DNA of 22,933 nucleotides from CAYMCJ01 sp964388985 (GTDB taxonomy: Bacteria > Patescibacteriota > Patescibacteriia > Patescibacteriales > CAYMCJ01). The DNA lies in contig CAYMCJ010000013.1 in the NCBI GenBank assembly GCA_964388985.1, forward strand, positions 1 to 22,933, written 5' to 3'. Below are positions 1-7,064 of the stretch, piece by piece (the stretch's first letter is position 1; each line of letters opens with the position of its first letter). Both the position numbers and the translations under genes were made by a program. The notes beneath the pieces are model-generated. The model had not been told where the DNA came from. It saw only the letters and a list, made by a program, of their open reading frames with translations, and ran no database searches.

Positions 1-54
1 CCCCTCTGCCCCTACGCCAAAACAAAAAAATTAAATTATTCTTTAAATAAAAAT

Positions 55-897
55 ATGAAAAACTATCAAGAACAACCGCAGTTTGATAAAGAAACGGAAA
101 AACCAAGGGATTGGCTGCCGGACGGGACAGACCAGGAACTTTATTTAAAAAAAGATAAAGAATGGCCTAATTTAGAAAAAAGATTAGGGCAACCAAGAAT
201 ATTAAAAAATAGCTATTTCCCGGAAGTTTTAGACTGGGTTCAGAAAAAATACAAAGACAACCCTGATGATTTTTCTTATTTTGAAGCCGGCTGCGGCCAT
301 GGTAACGACCTGCGGGCCATTAGAAAAGAATTAAACGGACAAGGTCGTTTTCTGGGTGTTGATATGAGCAGGGCGGAAATAATGCGCGGGCTGGAATTCT
401 ATCAACAGCGAGAAAACGAAGATACGGAAGAAGCCGAAAAATTATTTGCCCGGGGAGACCTCCGCGATTTAAAAAACATTAATATTTGGGACAAGGAAAA
501 GGGGGATTTTTCTCAACCAACTGAAATTAAAGATAACGAATTTGACCTTGTCTATCTGGAGGCGATATTACATGGCTTTGGCTATGGTAAAAAAACCTAT
601 CAGGAAAAAAAAGAATCGGCCCAGCAGTTATTAAATGAATTATTTCGTATCCGCAAAGCCGGAGGAAAATTTTTCGGACGAGCCTCCGCCTTCGGACCGA
701 CTATCAAAAAAGAAGAACAGCTTGAACTCCTGCGCAAAACAAATAATTGGCGCTTTATTCCCGAGGTTGAGGAACTTGAAGAAATGCTTAAACAAGCCGG
801 ATTTAAAAATATTAAAAAAACTCTAAGCCCGCATGAAAAAGCGGACAAGGACCCGGCCAAAAAAGATATTTTACGGTTTTCTTTTTTAGCCGAATAA
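55..897 (+). CDS. Class I SAM-dependent methyltransferase, substrate unknown
   Basis: This 280-residue protein has a class I (Rossmann-like) methyltransferase core. Motif I reads FEAGCGHGND at residues 76-85, and an acidic residue that would contact the SAM ribose follows in LGVDMSRAEI (D103). A post-core FDLVYLEAILHGFG stretch near residues 165-178 matches the usual motif IV position. The first 75 residues are charged and may carry substrate specificity. Substrate and pathway cannot be read from the sequence. The gene starts at ATG 55 with no Shine-Dalgarno sequence in the A+T-rich stretch before it, and ends 34 nt before the next gene, so the two may be cotranscribed. The domain call is firm; the target could be a small molecule, RNA or protein. 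Confidence 0.8.
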   Translation: MKNYQEQPQFDKETEKPRDWLPDGTDQELYLKKDKEWPNLEKRLGQPRILKNSYFPEVLDWVQKKYKDNPDDFSYFEAGCGHGNDLRAIRKELNGQGRFLGVDMSRAEIMRGLEFYQQRENEDTEEAEKLFARGDLRDLKNINIWDKEKGDFSQPTEIKDNEFDLVYLEAILHGFGYGKKTYQEKKESAQQLLNELFRIRKAGGKFFGRASAFGPTIKKEEQLELLRKTNNWRFIPEVEELEEMLKQAGFKNIKKTLSPHEKADKDPAKKDILRFSFLAE

Positions 898-931
898 CCC
901 TAAAAAATTTTAAACCTAAAACCAACAACCT

Positions 932-1708
932 ATGCATATCTACATATACGACGATTATATTAATACAAAAAAATACGATGCTGTTTTGGCGCGGGTGGAA
1001 ACGCGTATTACCGACTTGGGCTTAAACGGAAAAATAATCCGGCTGGGAGTGATGAGAGATATTTTTGACGCCGTGGAAAACGAACTAAAGCGCGAAGCTA
1101 AAACTATCGTAGCTGTTGGTAATGACAAAACCATTAATAAAACTATTAATGCCATAGTTAACGCTGAAATAAGAAGCGGGATGAATTTTAAAACGCCCTT
1201 GGGAATAATTCCGCTGGGAGAAAAAAATAATTCAATTGCCAGGGCTTTGGGCGTCGCCACGGCCGAAGACGGCTGCGATACCCTGTCGGCGCGGATGATT
1301 GAAAAACTTGACCTGGGCCGGGCTAACAATAATTTCTTTTTATCCCAGGCAAAAATAACCGGCCACGGCACTGTCCTGGAAATAAATAAAAATTATTCCA
1401 TTGAAATCACCGAACCGGGAATAATTAGGATTATAAACCTGCTAACGGAAGACGACCTGCCGAAAAATATTAACCCAAACCCGGGGGACGGCCTGCTTGA
1501 ACTCTGCATTAAAACCAAGCCGGCTAAAAAATTTTTTAAATTAAATCAAGCAGCCGGCCAAAGTTTTTTTTCTCTAAAAAAATTAACTGTTATAAACGAA
1601 AAATCGCCTCTAATCCTTGATGGAGCCATAGAAATAAAAACACCGGCCGAGATTACGGTTGGCAGCCGAAAAATAAATATTATAGTCGGCAAGGACAGGC
1701 AATTTTAA
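932..1708 (+). CDS. Diacylglycerol kinase catalytic-domain-like protein with altered ATP motif
   Basis: The 258-residue protein follows the layout of the DAGK_cat/YegS/NAD-kinase fold. A hydrophobic strand and loop TIVAVGNDKT (residues 58-67) lie where the family has GGDGT. TPLGIIPLGEKNNSIARALG (88-107) lies where the family has IPLGTGNDFARALG, and KLDLGRANNNFFL (125-137) matches the strand after it. In known lipid kinases the GGDGT and GTGN loops hold ATP; here two of the five GGDGT positions differ (GNDKT) and GTGN is GEKN. The fold is therefore recognisable, but kinase activity is doubtful or the nucleotide site has changed. The second beta-rich half is shorter than in typical ~300-residue enzymes. 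No Shine-Dalgarno sequence precedes ATG 932. It could instead be a non-catalytic lipid or nucleotide binding protein. Confidence 0.6.
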   Translation: MHIYIYDDYINTKKYDAVLARVETRITDLGLNGKIIRLGVMRDIFDAVENELKREAKTIVAVGNDKTINKTINAIVNAEIRSGMNFKTPLGIIPLGEKNNSIARALGVATAEDGCDTLSARMIEKLDLGRANNNFFLSQAKITGHGTVLEINKNYSIEITEPGIIRIINLLTEDDLPKNINPNPGDGLLELCIKTKPAKKFFKLNQAAGQSFFSLKKLTVINEKSPLILDGAIEIKTPAEITVGSRKINIIVGKDRQF

Positions 1709-1740
1709 AAAACACTGTTTCTAAAAATAAAAAATTGTTA

Positions 1741-1746
1741 TATAAT
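1741..1746 (+). promoter_or_regulatory. Possible -10 element upstream of smc
   Basis: TATAAT stands 113 nt before the smc start, in the 150-nt gap after the kinase-like gene. A TG lies just upstream (1736-1737), but no good -35 sits 16-18 nt further up (TTTCTA at 1718). The rest of the gap is A+T-rich with weak imperfect inverted repeats and no Shine-Dalgarno sequence before ATG 1859. This is a plausible start for a monocistronic smc transcript, supported only by the hexamer. Confidence 0.4.
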
Positions 1747-1858
1747 ACAAAACAGGGTAGCTTGAAATTGGTAATTATAAATTGCTAATTTTTTATTTAC
1801 ATTTTTATTTTTATAACTTCCACTATTTAATTACAATTATTTACCTATTTACACAAAC

Positions 1859-4501
1859 ATGTATTTGGAAAAATTAAAAATTCAGGGGTTTAAATCTTTC
1901 GCCAACAAAAACGTTTTGGTTTTTCCCGGCGCGATTAATAGCCGTCAGCAGGGCATTACCGCCATTGTCGGCCCGAACGGTTCGGGCAAATCAAATCTGG
2001 CCGACGCTGTCAGGTGGGCTCTGGGGGAACAAAGCATGAAGGCTTTGCGCGGGAAAAAAGGCGAAGATATTATTTTTTCCGGCTCTGACAAAAAAGGCCG
2101 GCTGGGGATGTCGGAAGTATCCTTATTTTTAAACAACAGCGACCAAAAAACCTCAATTGAATATTCGCAAATAATTCTTACCCGGCGGCTTTACCGCAAC
2201 GGCGACAGTGAATACTTAATTAATAATTCGCGAGCGCGGCTGGCCGATATCCAGATGCTGTTGGCCAAAGCGAATTTCGGCCAAAAAACCTATAGCGTCA
2301 TCGGCCAGGGAATGGTTGAGGGATTTTTAAACACCAGCCTGACGGAAAGAAAAGAATTTTTTGACGAGGCCACCGGCGTAAAGCAGTTCCAGATTAAAAG
2401 GGACGAATCACTCAATAAATTAAGGCTAAGCCATGAAAATCTCGAGCAGGTTAATCTGCTTTTAACCGAAATCAAACCGCGGCTTAAAAGCCTGACCAGA
2501 CAGGCCAATAAACTGGAGAAAAGAAAAGAGCTTGAAACCGAACTGGGGAGCCTGCAGTTTAAATATTATTCTCAAAGCTGGCACAATTTAAATAATAAAT
2601 TCAATAAATTCAACCATAGCTTTTTAGAGCTGGAAAAAATAAAGCGCGCCAAAGAAAAAAAGATGGAGATTTTAAATAATGAACTGGAAAAATTAGGCCA
2701 GGAAAAAACAATCGCCTATAAATTTAACCAATATCAGGAAGAAATAAGCCGCCAGCAAAACAATAAAGACGGCTTGGTTAAAAAAATAGCCCTCTTAGAG
2801 GCGCAAACAGAAGTCAATTTGGAAGCGCACGGAAAATTTGACCTGTCCTGGATGCACTCTAAAAAAGAAGATTTTAAAAAACAGTTGCAAGCAATCAATC
2901 AGGAATTAGGCGGCCTAAAAGAAACCATCGGGCAGGAAGAAAAAAAATTAGCTGAACTGGAAAAAGATAAACGGCAAATTGATGACAAAATAAAAAATAT
3001 AAACAATCAGCTATTTACCCCCTCTGATAAAAGCGGCCCTAAAAAAATTTACGAAATCGGCCAAGGGATAAAAGGAATAATAAATAAAATAGAAAACCTG
3101 CCGGTTGAAAATAAAACCGATGTTGATAAAATCAAATATCTGATAAAAGAAATTAAAACTAAAATTTTAGAATTGATCGGCCTGTCAGACAATAGCGCTT
3201 CAACGGAAAATTTAAACGAATTACATAATAAATTAATCAAAGTTACGGCCGAAAAAGAAAAAATACTGCTGATAATTAATCAACATCGCCTGAATATTTC
3301 CTCCCTGTCGGAAAAAAGCAATTTTCTTAACAACAAAAAAGAGGAAATTAACAACGAACTGGCGAATATAGAAAAAAAATTAAGCAACAGCACGAAGATA
3401 GAATCAAAAAATATAGACACGGCTAAAAAAGAACTGTCTGACGAACTGTCTAAAATTGAAACTAATCTCAATGATATAAAAGCAAAATTAAATAAACTGT
3501 CATCAGCGGAAGACGAACAAAAAAATCACCTGCTGGCCACGCAAAAAAATATCCAGTCGCTGCAGGCGGAAATAAATGAAATTACCATTAAACTTAATGA
3601 ATTAAAAGTTAATTCCGCCCGACAGGAAACAAAACTGGAGGATTTAGAATTGGAAATCAGACACAATTTCGGCGAGCTGGCAAAAATAAGGGAAAACAAA
3701 GCGGAAATAAATATTAATGCCGAAACAACGCTGGAAAAAATAAACAGCCTGAAACGCCAGCTTGATTTAATCGGCGGAATTGACCCGGAAGTTGCCAGAG
3801 AATTTGAAGAAACAAAAGAAAGGTATGACTTTTTGTCAGGTCAGACCAATGATTTGACCAAAGCGATAAATTCTTTGGAAAAAATCATTAAAGAGCTGGA
3901 TTTAACCATCAAGGAAAGATTTGACAAGGAATTTAAAATTATCTCCGCCAAGTTTGAAAAATATTTTAAAATTTTATTTAACGGCGGAGCCGCCAAAATA
4001 ATTAAAATTATAGACCTTGAAGAAAACGGAGAAGATATTTCCGAAAAAGAAGCGAACAGCCAGGCCGATTTAAGCCAGGATAAAAAAAATGATGACGGCT
4101 TTAACATTAAAAAAATAAAATTTCTGCAAAAGCACAATGCCACCGGCTTGGCCGGGATTGAAATTCAGGCTACTCCGCCGGGAAAAAAGATAAAATCAAT
4201 CTCAATGCTCTCGGGCGGCGAAAGGGCTTTGACCGCCATTGCCTTAATTTGCGCCATTATCAGCGCCAACCCCTCTCCTTTTGTTGTTTTAGATGAAGTT
4301 GACGCGGCTTTGGACGAAGCCAACTCGGAGCGTCTGGCAAAAATTTTAGACGACCTCTCCTCTAAAACCCAATTTATAACTATCACCCACAACCGCGCTA
4401 CTATGCGCCGGGCCCATATTATCTACGGGGTAACCATGGGCGACGACGGCATCAGCAAACTCTTAAGCTTAAAACTGGAAGAAGCCAAAAATATAAAGTA
4501 A
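1859..4501 (+). CDS. smc: Chromosome partition protein SMC, short form lacking a recognisable hinge
   Basis: SMC ATPases dimerise and entrap DNA to organise and segregate the chromosome. The N-terminal head has Walker A GPNGSGKS (residues 38-45) followed by NLADAVRWALGEQS. The C-terminal head has signature LSGGER (784-789) and Walker B VVLDEVDAALDE (LDE at 811-813). GGIDPEVAREFEETKERYDFL before the C-terminal head matches the usual SMC neck. Between the heads are two long charged coiled coils (about 160-385 and 445-690). Bacterial SMC is normally about 1,150-1,200 residues with a ~150-residue globular hinge; this one has 880. Its centre is a roughly 60-residue helix-prone segment (385-445) with none of the glycine-rich hinge motifs and no CxxC zinc hook. 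No kleisin gene is in the window. RecN or SbcC are less likely given the head sequences. Confidence 0.92.
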   Translation: MYLEKLKIQGFKSFANKNVLVFPGAINSRQQGITAIVGPNGSGKSNLADAVRWALGEQSMKALRGKKGEDIIFSGSDKKGRLGMSEVSLFLNNSDQKTSIEYSQIILTRRLYRNGDSEYLINNSRARLADIQMLLAKANFGQKTYSVIGQGMVEGFLNTSLTERKEFFDEATGVKQFQIKRDESLNKLRLSHENLEQVNLLLTEIKPRLKSLTRQANKLEKRKELETELGSLQFKYYSQSWHNLNNKFNKFNHSFLELEKIKRAKEKKMEILNNELEKLGQEKTIAYKFNQYQEEISRQQNNKDGLVKKIALLEAQTEVNLEAHGKFDLSWMHSKKEDFKKQLQAINQELGGLKETIGQEEKKLAELEKDKRQIDDKIKNINNQLFTPSDKSGPKKIYEIGQGIKGIINKIENLPVENKTDVDKIKYLIKEIKTKILELIGLSDNSASTENLNELHNKLIKVTAEKEKILLIINQHRLNISSLSEKSNFLNNKKEEINNELANIEKKLSNSTKIESKNIDTAKKELSDELSKIETNLNDIKAKLNKLSSAEDEQKNHLLATQKNIQSLQAEINEITIKLNELKVNSARQETKLEDLELEIRHNFGELAKIRENKAEININAETTLEKINSLKRQLDLIGGIDPEVAREFEETKERYDFLSGQTNDLTKAINSLEKIIKELDLTIKERFDKEFKIISAKFEKYFKILFNGGAAKIIKIIDLEENGEDISEKEANSQADLSQDKKNDDGFNIKKIKFLQKHNATGLAGIEIQATPPGKKIKSISMLSGGERALTAIALICAIISANPSPFVVLDEVDAALDEANSERLAKILDDLSSKTQFITITHNRATMRRAHIIYGVTMGDDGISKLLSLKLEEAKNIK

Positions 4502-4507
4502 AATTAA

Positions 4508-4538
4508 TTGACAACCACGGTTTTTGTGCTAATATAAT
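4508..4538 (+). promoter_or_regulatory. Sigma-70-type promoter of the response regulator gene
   Basis: TTGACA at 4508-4513 is a consensus -35. Overlapping -10 choices follow: TGC-TAATAT at 4527-4535 (extended -10, 16-nt spacer) and TATAAT at 4533-4538 (19-nt spacer). The promoter lies just after the smc stop and gives the next gene its own transcript with a leader of about 65 nt. Confidence 0.8.
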
Positions 4539-4594
4539 AAAAATATAAAATAAAGCTTATTTTAAAAATAAGGACAAGGAAAAAACAATTAAAC

Positions 4595-4601
4595 AAGGAG
4601 G
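4595..4601 (+). promoter_or_regulatory. Strong Shine-Dalgarno site of the response regulator
   Basis: AAGGAGG ends 8 nt before ATG 4610. It is one of only four clear Shine-Dalgarno sites among the 25 genes here and fixes the start of the receiver-domain protein. Confidence 0.9.
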
Positions 4602-4609
4602 TTTAACTA

Positions 4610-4981
4610 ATGGCCAAAATATTACTGGTGGACGACGAAAAACATATTTGTTATCTTTACTCGGAAGAATTAACCGAAGCGGGTTATGAGGTAATTACAG
4701 CTGAAAGCGGGCACAAACTATTGGAAATAATTGAAAAAGAAAAGCCTGACTTAGTTGTTTTGGACATAAAATTAGTGGATTACAACGGCCTGGACCTTTT
4801 AGAAAATATCAGAAACAAATTTTATAACCTGCCGGTAATTTTGTGTACTGCCTATGAAATTTTTAAAGAAGAATTGAGGGCTATCGCCGCTGATTACTAT
4901 GTTGTCAAATCTTTTGACTTATCAGAGTTAAAAGTAAAAATAGCCCGCGCGCTGGAGGCAAGCCAACATTCTTGGCAATAA
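4610..4981 (+). CDS. Stand-alone response regulator receiver domain
   Basis: The 123 residues are a single CheY-like receiver domain with no output domain. The acidic pocket is D8-D9-E10 in ILLVDDEK, the phosphoacceptor is D52 in VVLDIKLVDYNG, the switch threonine is T80 (ILCTAYE) and the conserved lysine is K100 in VVKSFDL. The usual KP dipeptide is KS here, and an atypical FKEELRAIAADYYVV helix precedes it. All residues needed for phosphotransfer are present, so it probably accepts phosphate from a histidine kinase encoded elsewhere and acts by protein contact. It is framed by a good promoter, an AAGGAGG ribosome site and an intrinsic terminator, so it is monocistronic and probably well expressed. 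No kinase gene is in the window. Confidence 0.93.
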   Translation: MAKILLVDDEKHICYLYSEELTEAGYEVITAESGHKLLEIIEKEKPDLVVLDIKLVDYNGLDLLENIRNKFYNLPVILCTAYEIFKEELRAIAADYYVVKSFDLSELKVKIARALEASQHSWQ

Positions 4982-5015
4982 TCATGCCAATAATTTTCAA
5001 GGAGAAACTATTTTA

Positions 5016-5040
5016 ACTTCACTTTCAAGTGGAGTTTTTT
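5016..5040 (+). terminator. Rho-independent terminator after the response regulator
   Basis: ACTTCACTT (5016-5024) pairs with AAGTGGAGT (5027-5035), with one G-T pair and a tight loop. The stem is followed by a run of six T (5035-5040). It lies 35 nt after the stop codon. Confidence 0.8.
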
Positions 5041-5045
5041 ATTTA

Positions 5046-5206
5046 GGGGCTGTCGCCGAATGCTCTTTTGAACATAAATTTTCATAATTTTGAGGAAATT
5101 TTTTTAAAATTTTTTGAGGGAATATTAAATATTAGCGAAAAAAATTTTAGAAAAATTTACCGAAATTTGAGAATTTAGGACAAATACGGTATTCGGCGAC
5201 AGCCCC
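5046..5206. mobile_element. 161-bp MITE-like element with 16-bp perfect terminal inverted repeats
   Basis: GGGGCTGTCGCCGAAT (5046-5061) is repeated as an exact inverted copy at 5191-5206. The sequence directly outside each end is ATTTA (5041-5045 and 5207-5211), a 5-bp direct repeat that looks like a target site duplication. The interior is very A+T-rich, carries further imperfect inverted repeats such as AAATTTTT/AAAAATTT, and has no reading frame. Size, ends and duplication are those of a non-autonomous miniature element moved by a transposase encoded elsewhere. Together with the terminator before it and the yifB leader after it, it fills the 379-nt gap 4982-5360. Confidence 0.75.
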
Positions 5207-5211
5207 ATTTA

Positions 5212-5220
5212 TGTTATAAT
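5212..5220 (+). promoter_or_regulatory. Extended -10 element upstream of yifB
   Basis: TGT-TATAAT (TATAAT at 5215-5220) begins 5 nt beyond the right end of the MITE-like element. At the -35 distance the element itself supplies TTCGGC (5192-5197), which is poor, so activity would rest on the extended -10. A transcript would start near 5227 and carry a leader of about 134 nt. Confidence 0.5.
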
Positions 5221-5267
5221 ATTAATAGAAATTAAAAACTACAGTTTAATAAATAAAATTGTAAATT

Positions 5268-5326
5268 ATCCCGCTACTTATTAATTTTAGAAAGCGGGAT
5301 CCCGTTTGCCTCGCATATGCGATGGC
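5268..5326 (+). promoter_or_regulatory. Two G+C-rich hairpins in the yifB leader
   Basis: ATCCCGCT (5268-5275) pairs perfectly with AGCGGGAT (5293-5300) around a 17-nt loop. Just after it, GCC plus the palindrome TCGCATATGCGA (5308-5322) closes with GGC (5324-5326). They stand out from the A+T-rich surroundings and lie between the likely transcription start and ATG 5361. There is no T-run, so they are not terminators. I could not match them to a known riboswitch class. Confidence 0.45.
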
Positions 5327-5360
5327 TAATAGCGGTGATAAATTATAAATTAAATATTCT

Positions 5361-6881
5361 ATGTCTTCAAAAATTCTGTCCGCGGCGGTAATCGGTCTGG
5401 AAGCCGAATTTATTGAAGTTGAAGCCGATACCGGCGGCGGCGAACACGGCTCATTCGCCATTGTCGGCCTGCCTGACGCGGCGGTTTCCGAATCAAGAGA
5501 GCGGGTAAGAAGCGCCATAAAAAATTCCGGTTTTAACTTTCCCCGGGTTAAAGTGACGGTCAATCTGGCGCCGGCCGATATCAGAAAACAAGGTCCGAGT
5601 TATGATTTGCCCATTGCCGTCAGCATATTGCAAACAACCAATGCCATAAACATCAAGGATGATGTTAAAAGAATGATATTTGTCGGGGAGCTGGCTTTAA
5701 ACGGCGATCTAAGGCCGGTGAATGGGATTCTCCCGATAGCGGTCAGGGCGGGCCAAAATGAGTTAAAAACAATGTTTGTCCCTAAAGACAACGCCCGCGA
5801 AGCCAAATTGGTAAAAAATTTAAAAGTAATACCAATTGACAATTTAAAACAACTGGCCAGACACCTGGAAAACAAAGAAACGGTTGCTGAAATGCCGCCA
5901 AGCGAATTTGATTTTTCCAATGTCGCCATCCCCAACGACATGGCTCATATAAAAGGCCAGGAACATGTTAAACGCGCCATGGAAATCGCCTCGGCCGGCG
6001 CCCACAATATGCTCATGACCGGTCCGCCCGGCTCGGGAAAAACCTTAATTGCCCGCACCATGCCTTCAATTCTTCCTAATTTAACCCTGGACGAAGCTCT
6101 GGAACTGACAAAAATATACAGCGTGGCCGGAGAGTTGGCCAGCGACAAATCGCTAATATCCAGCCGGCCGTTTCGGTCCCCTCATCATACCGCCTCCGGA
6201 GCCGCTTTGGTCGGCGGCGGAGCCTGGCCAAAACCTGGTGAAATCTCGCTGGCTCATCGCGGAGTTCTTTTTTTAGACGAATTCGGCGAATTTCCCCGGC
6301 AAGCCCTGGAAAACCTGCGCCAGCCCCTGGAAGACGGAATGATTAACGTCAGCCGGGCGGCCGGGAATTTAAGCTTTCCCGCTAAATTTATATTAATTGC
6401 GGCCATGAACCCCTGCCCCTGCGGCTATGCCAGCGATAATGAAAAAAACTGCACCTGCTCCCCGATTCAAATTATTAATTACAAGAAAAAAATCTCCGGA
6501 CCTATCTTAGACCGAATTGACCTCCATATTGAGGTGCCGAGAATTAAATTTGAAAAACTATCTTCAACCGAAGCCGGCGAAAGCTCAAAAGCAATCAAAA
6601 AAAGAATTGAGGCGGCCAGAGCAGTCCAGCAAAAAAGGTTTTCCCAAACCCGCTTTATTACCAATTCAGAGATGAGCTCCGAAGCCATTAAACAATTTTG
6701 CCAAATAGACAACTCTTCAAGCCAGCTACTGCGAAACGCAGTCAATCAAATGCACTTATCAGCCCGGGCCTATTTCAGGATACTAAAATTGGCGCGCACT
6801 ATCGCGGACCTGTCAAACTCTGATAAAATATCATCCTCCCACTTGGCTGAGGCGTTGCAATACCGCCCAAAAGTGGAGTAG
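5361..6881 (+). CDS. comM: YifB/ComM family AAA+ ATPase (magnesium chelatase-like)
   Basis: The 506-residue protein has the full YifB/ComM domain order. An N-terminal ChlI/Lon-like domain runs from about 2 to 170 (EVEADTGGGEHGSFAIVGLPDAAVSE), followed by the AAA+ module with Walker A GPPGSGKT (221-228) and Walker B GVLFLDEFGE (301-310). A cysteine cluster MNPCPCGY...CTC lies near 349-366, and the C-terminal Mg_chelatase_C helices near 405-505. In Gram-negative bacteria ComM is a hexameric helicase that extends branch migration during natural transformation. A role in DNA uptake would fit a cell with many pilin-like genes, but that is inference. No Shine-Dalgarno sequence precedes ATG 5361. 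The family call is secure; the exact role in this lineage is not. Confidence 0.93.
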   Translation: MSSKILSAAVIGLEAEFIEVEADTGGGEHGSFAIVGLPDAAVSESRERVRSAIKNSGFNFPRVKVTVNLAPADIRKQGPSYDLPIAVSILQTTNAINIKDDVKRMIFVGELALNGDLRPVNGILPIAVRAGQNELKTMFVPKDNAREAKLVKNLKVIPIDNLKQLARHLENKETVAEMPPSEFDFSNVAIPNDMAHIKGQEHVKRAMEIASAGAHNMLMTGPPGSGKTLIARTMPSILPNLTLDEALELTKIYSVAGELASDKSLISSRPFRSPHHTASGAALVGGGAWPKPGEISLAHRGVLFLDEFGEFPRQALENLRQPLEDGMINVSRAAGNLSFPAKFILIAAMNPCPCGYASDNEKNCTCSPIQIINYKKKISGPILDRIDLHIEVPRIKFEKLSSTEAGESSKAIKKRIEAARAVQQKRFSQTRFITNSEMSSEAIKQFCQIDNSSSQLLRNAVNQMHLSARAYFRILKLARTIADLSNSDKISSSHLAEALQYRPKVE

Positions 6882-6945
6882 AAATTAAAAAACTAAAAAA
6901 CAATGAATAATATAATATTTTTGATTTTATCTTGATTAAATTTTA

Positions 6946-6954
6946 TGCTATAAT
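6946..6954 (+). promoter_or_regulatory. Extended -10 promoter element for the solute-binding protein operon
   Basis: TGC-TATAAT (TATAAT at 6949-6954) lies 110 nt before ATG 7065. The -35 position holds only TTTATC (6926-6931), so this is probably an extended -10 promoter. Transcription would begin near 6960, inside the left arm of the long inverted repeat that follows. Confidence 0.55.
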
Positions 6955-6956
6955 TT

Positions 6957-7053
6957 AGTTAATTAGTTAATTGGTTAATTGGTTATCTGGATTTAAAATG
7001 TATACGCATACATATTTAACTAATTAACTAAGTAACTATTCAACTAATTAACT
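6957..7053. repeat. Long A+T-rich imperfect inverted repeat filling the 5' leader
   Basis: The arms start with a perfect 12-bp match, AGTTAATTAGTT (6957-6968) against AACTAATTAACT (7042-7053). They continue imperfectly inward to a perfect ATGTAT/ATACAT stem around an ACGC loop near 6998-7013. Within the arms GTTAATT-type units recur in tandem. The repeat ends 11 nt before ATG 7065 and takes up the whole leader, leaving no Shine-Dalgarno sequence. Confidence 0.65.
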
Positions 7054-7064
7054 TACCAATAAAT

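Noticed and set aside
5268..5326. c-di-GMP (GEMM) riboswitch
   Set aside because: Some G+C-rich fragments recall parts of the class, but the conserved core order does not fit and no terminator follows.
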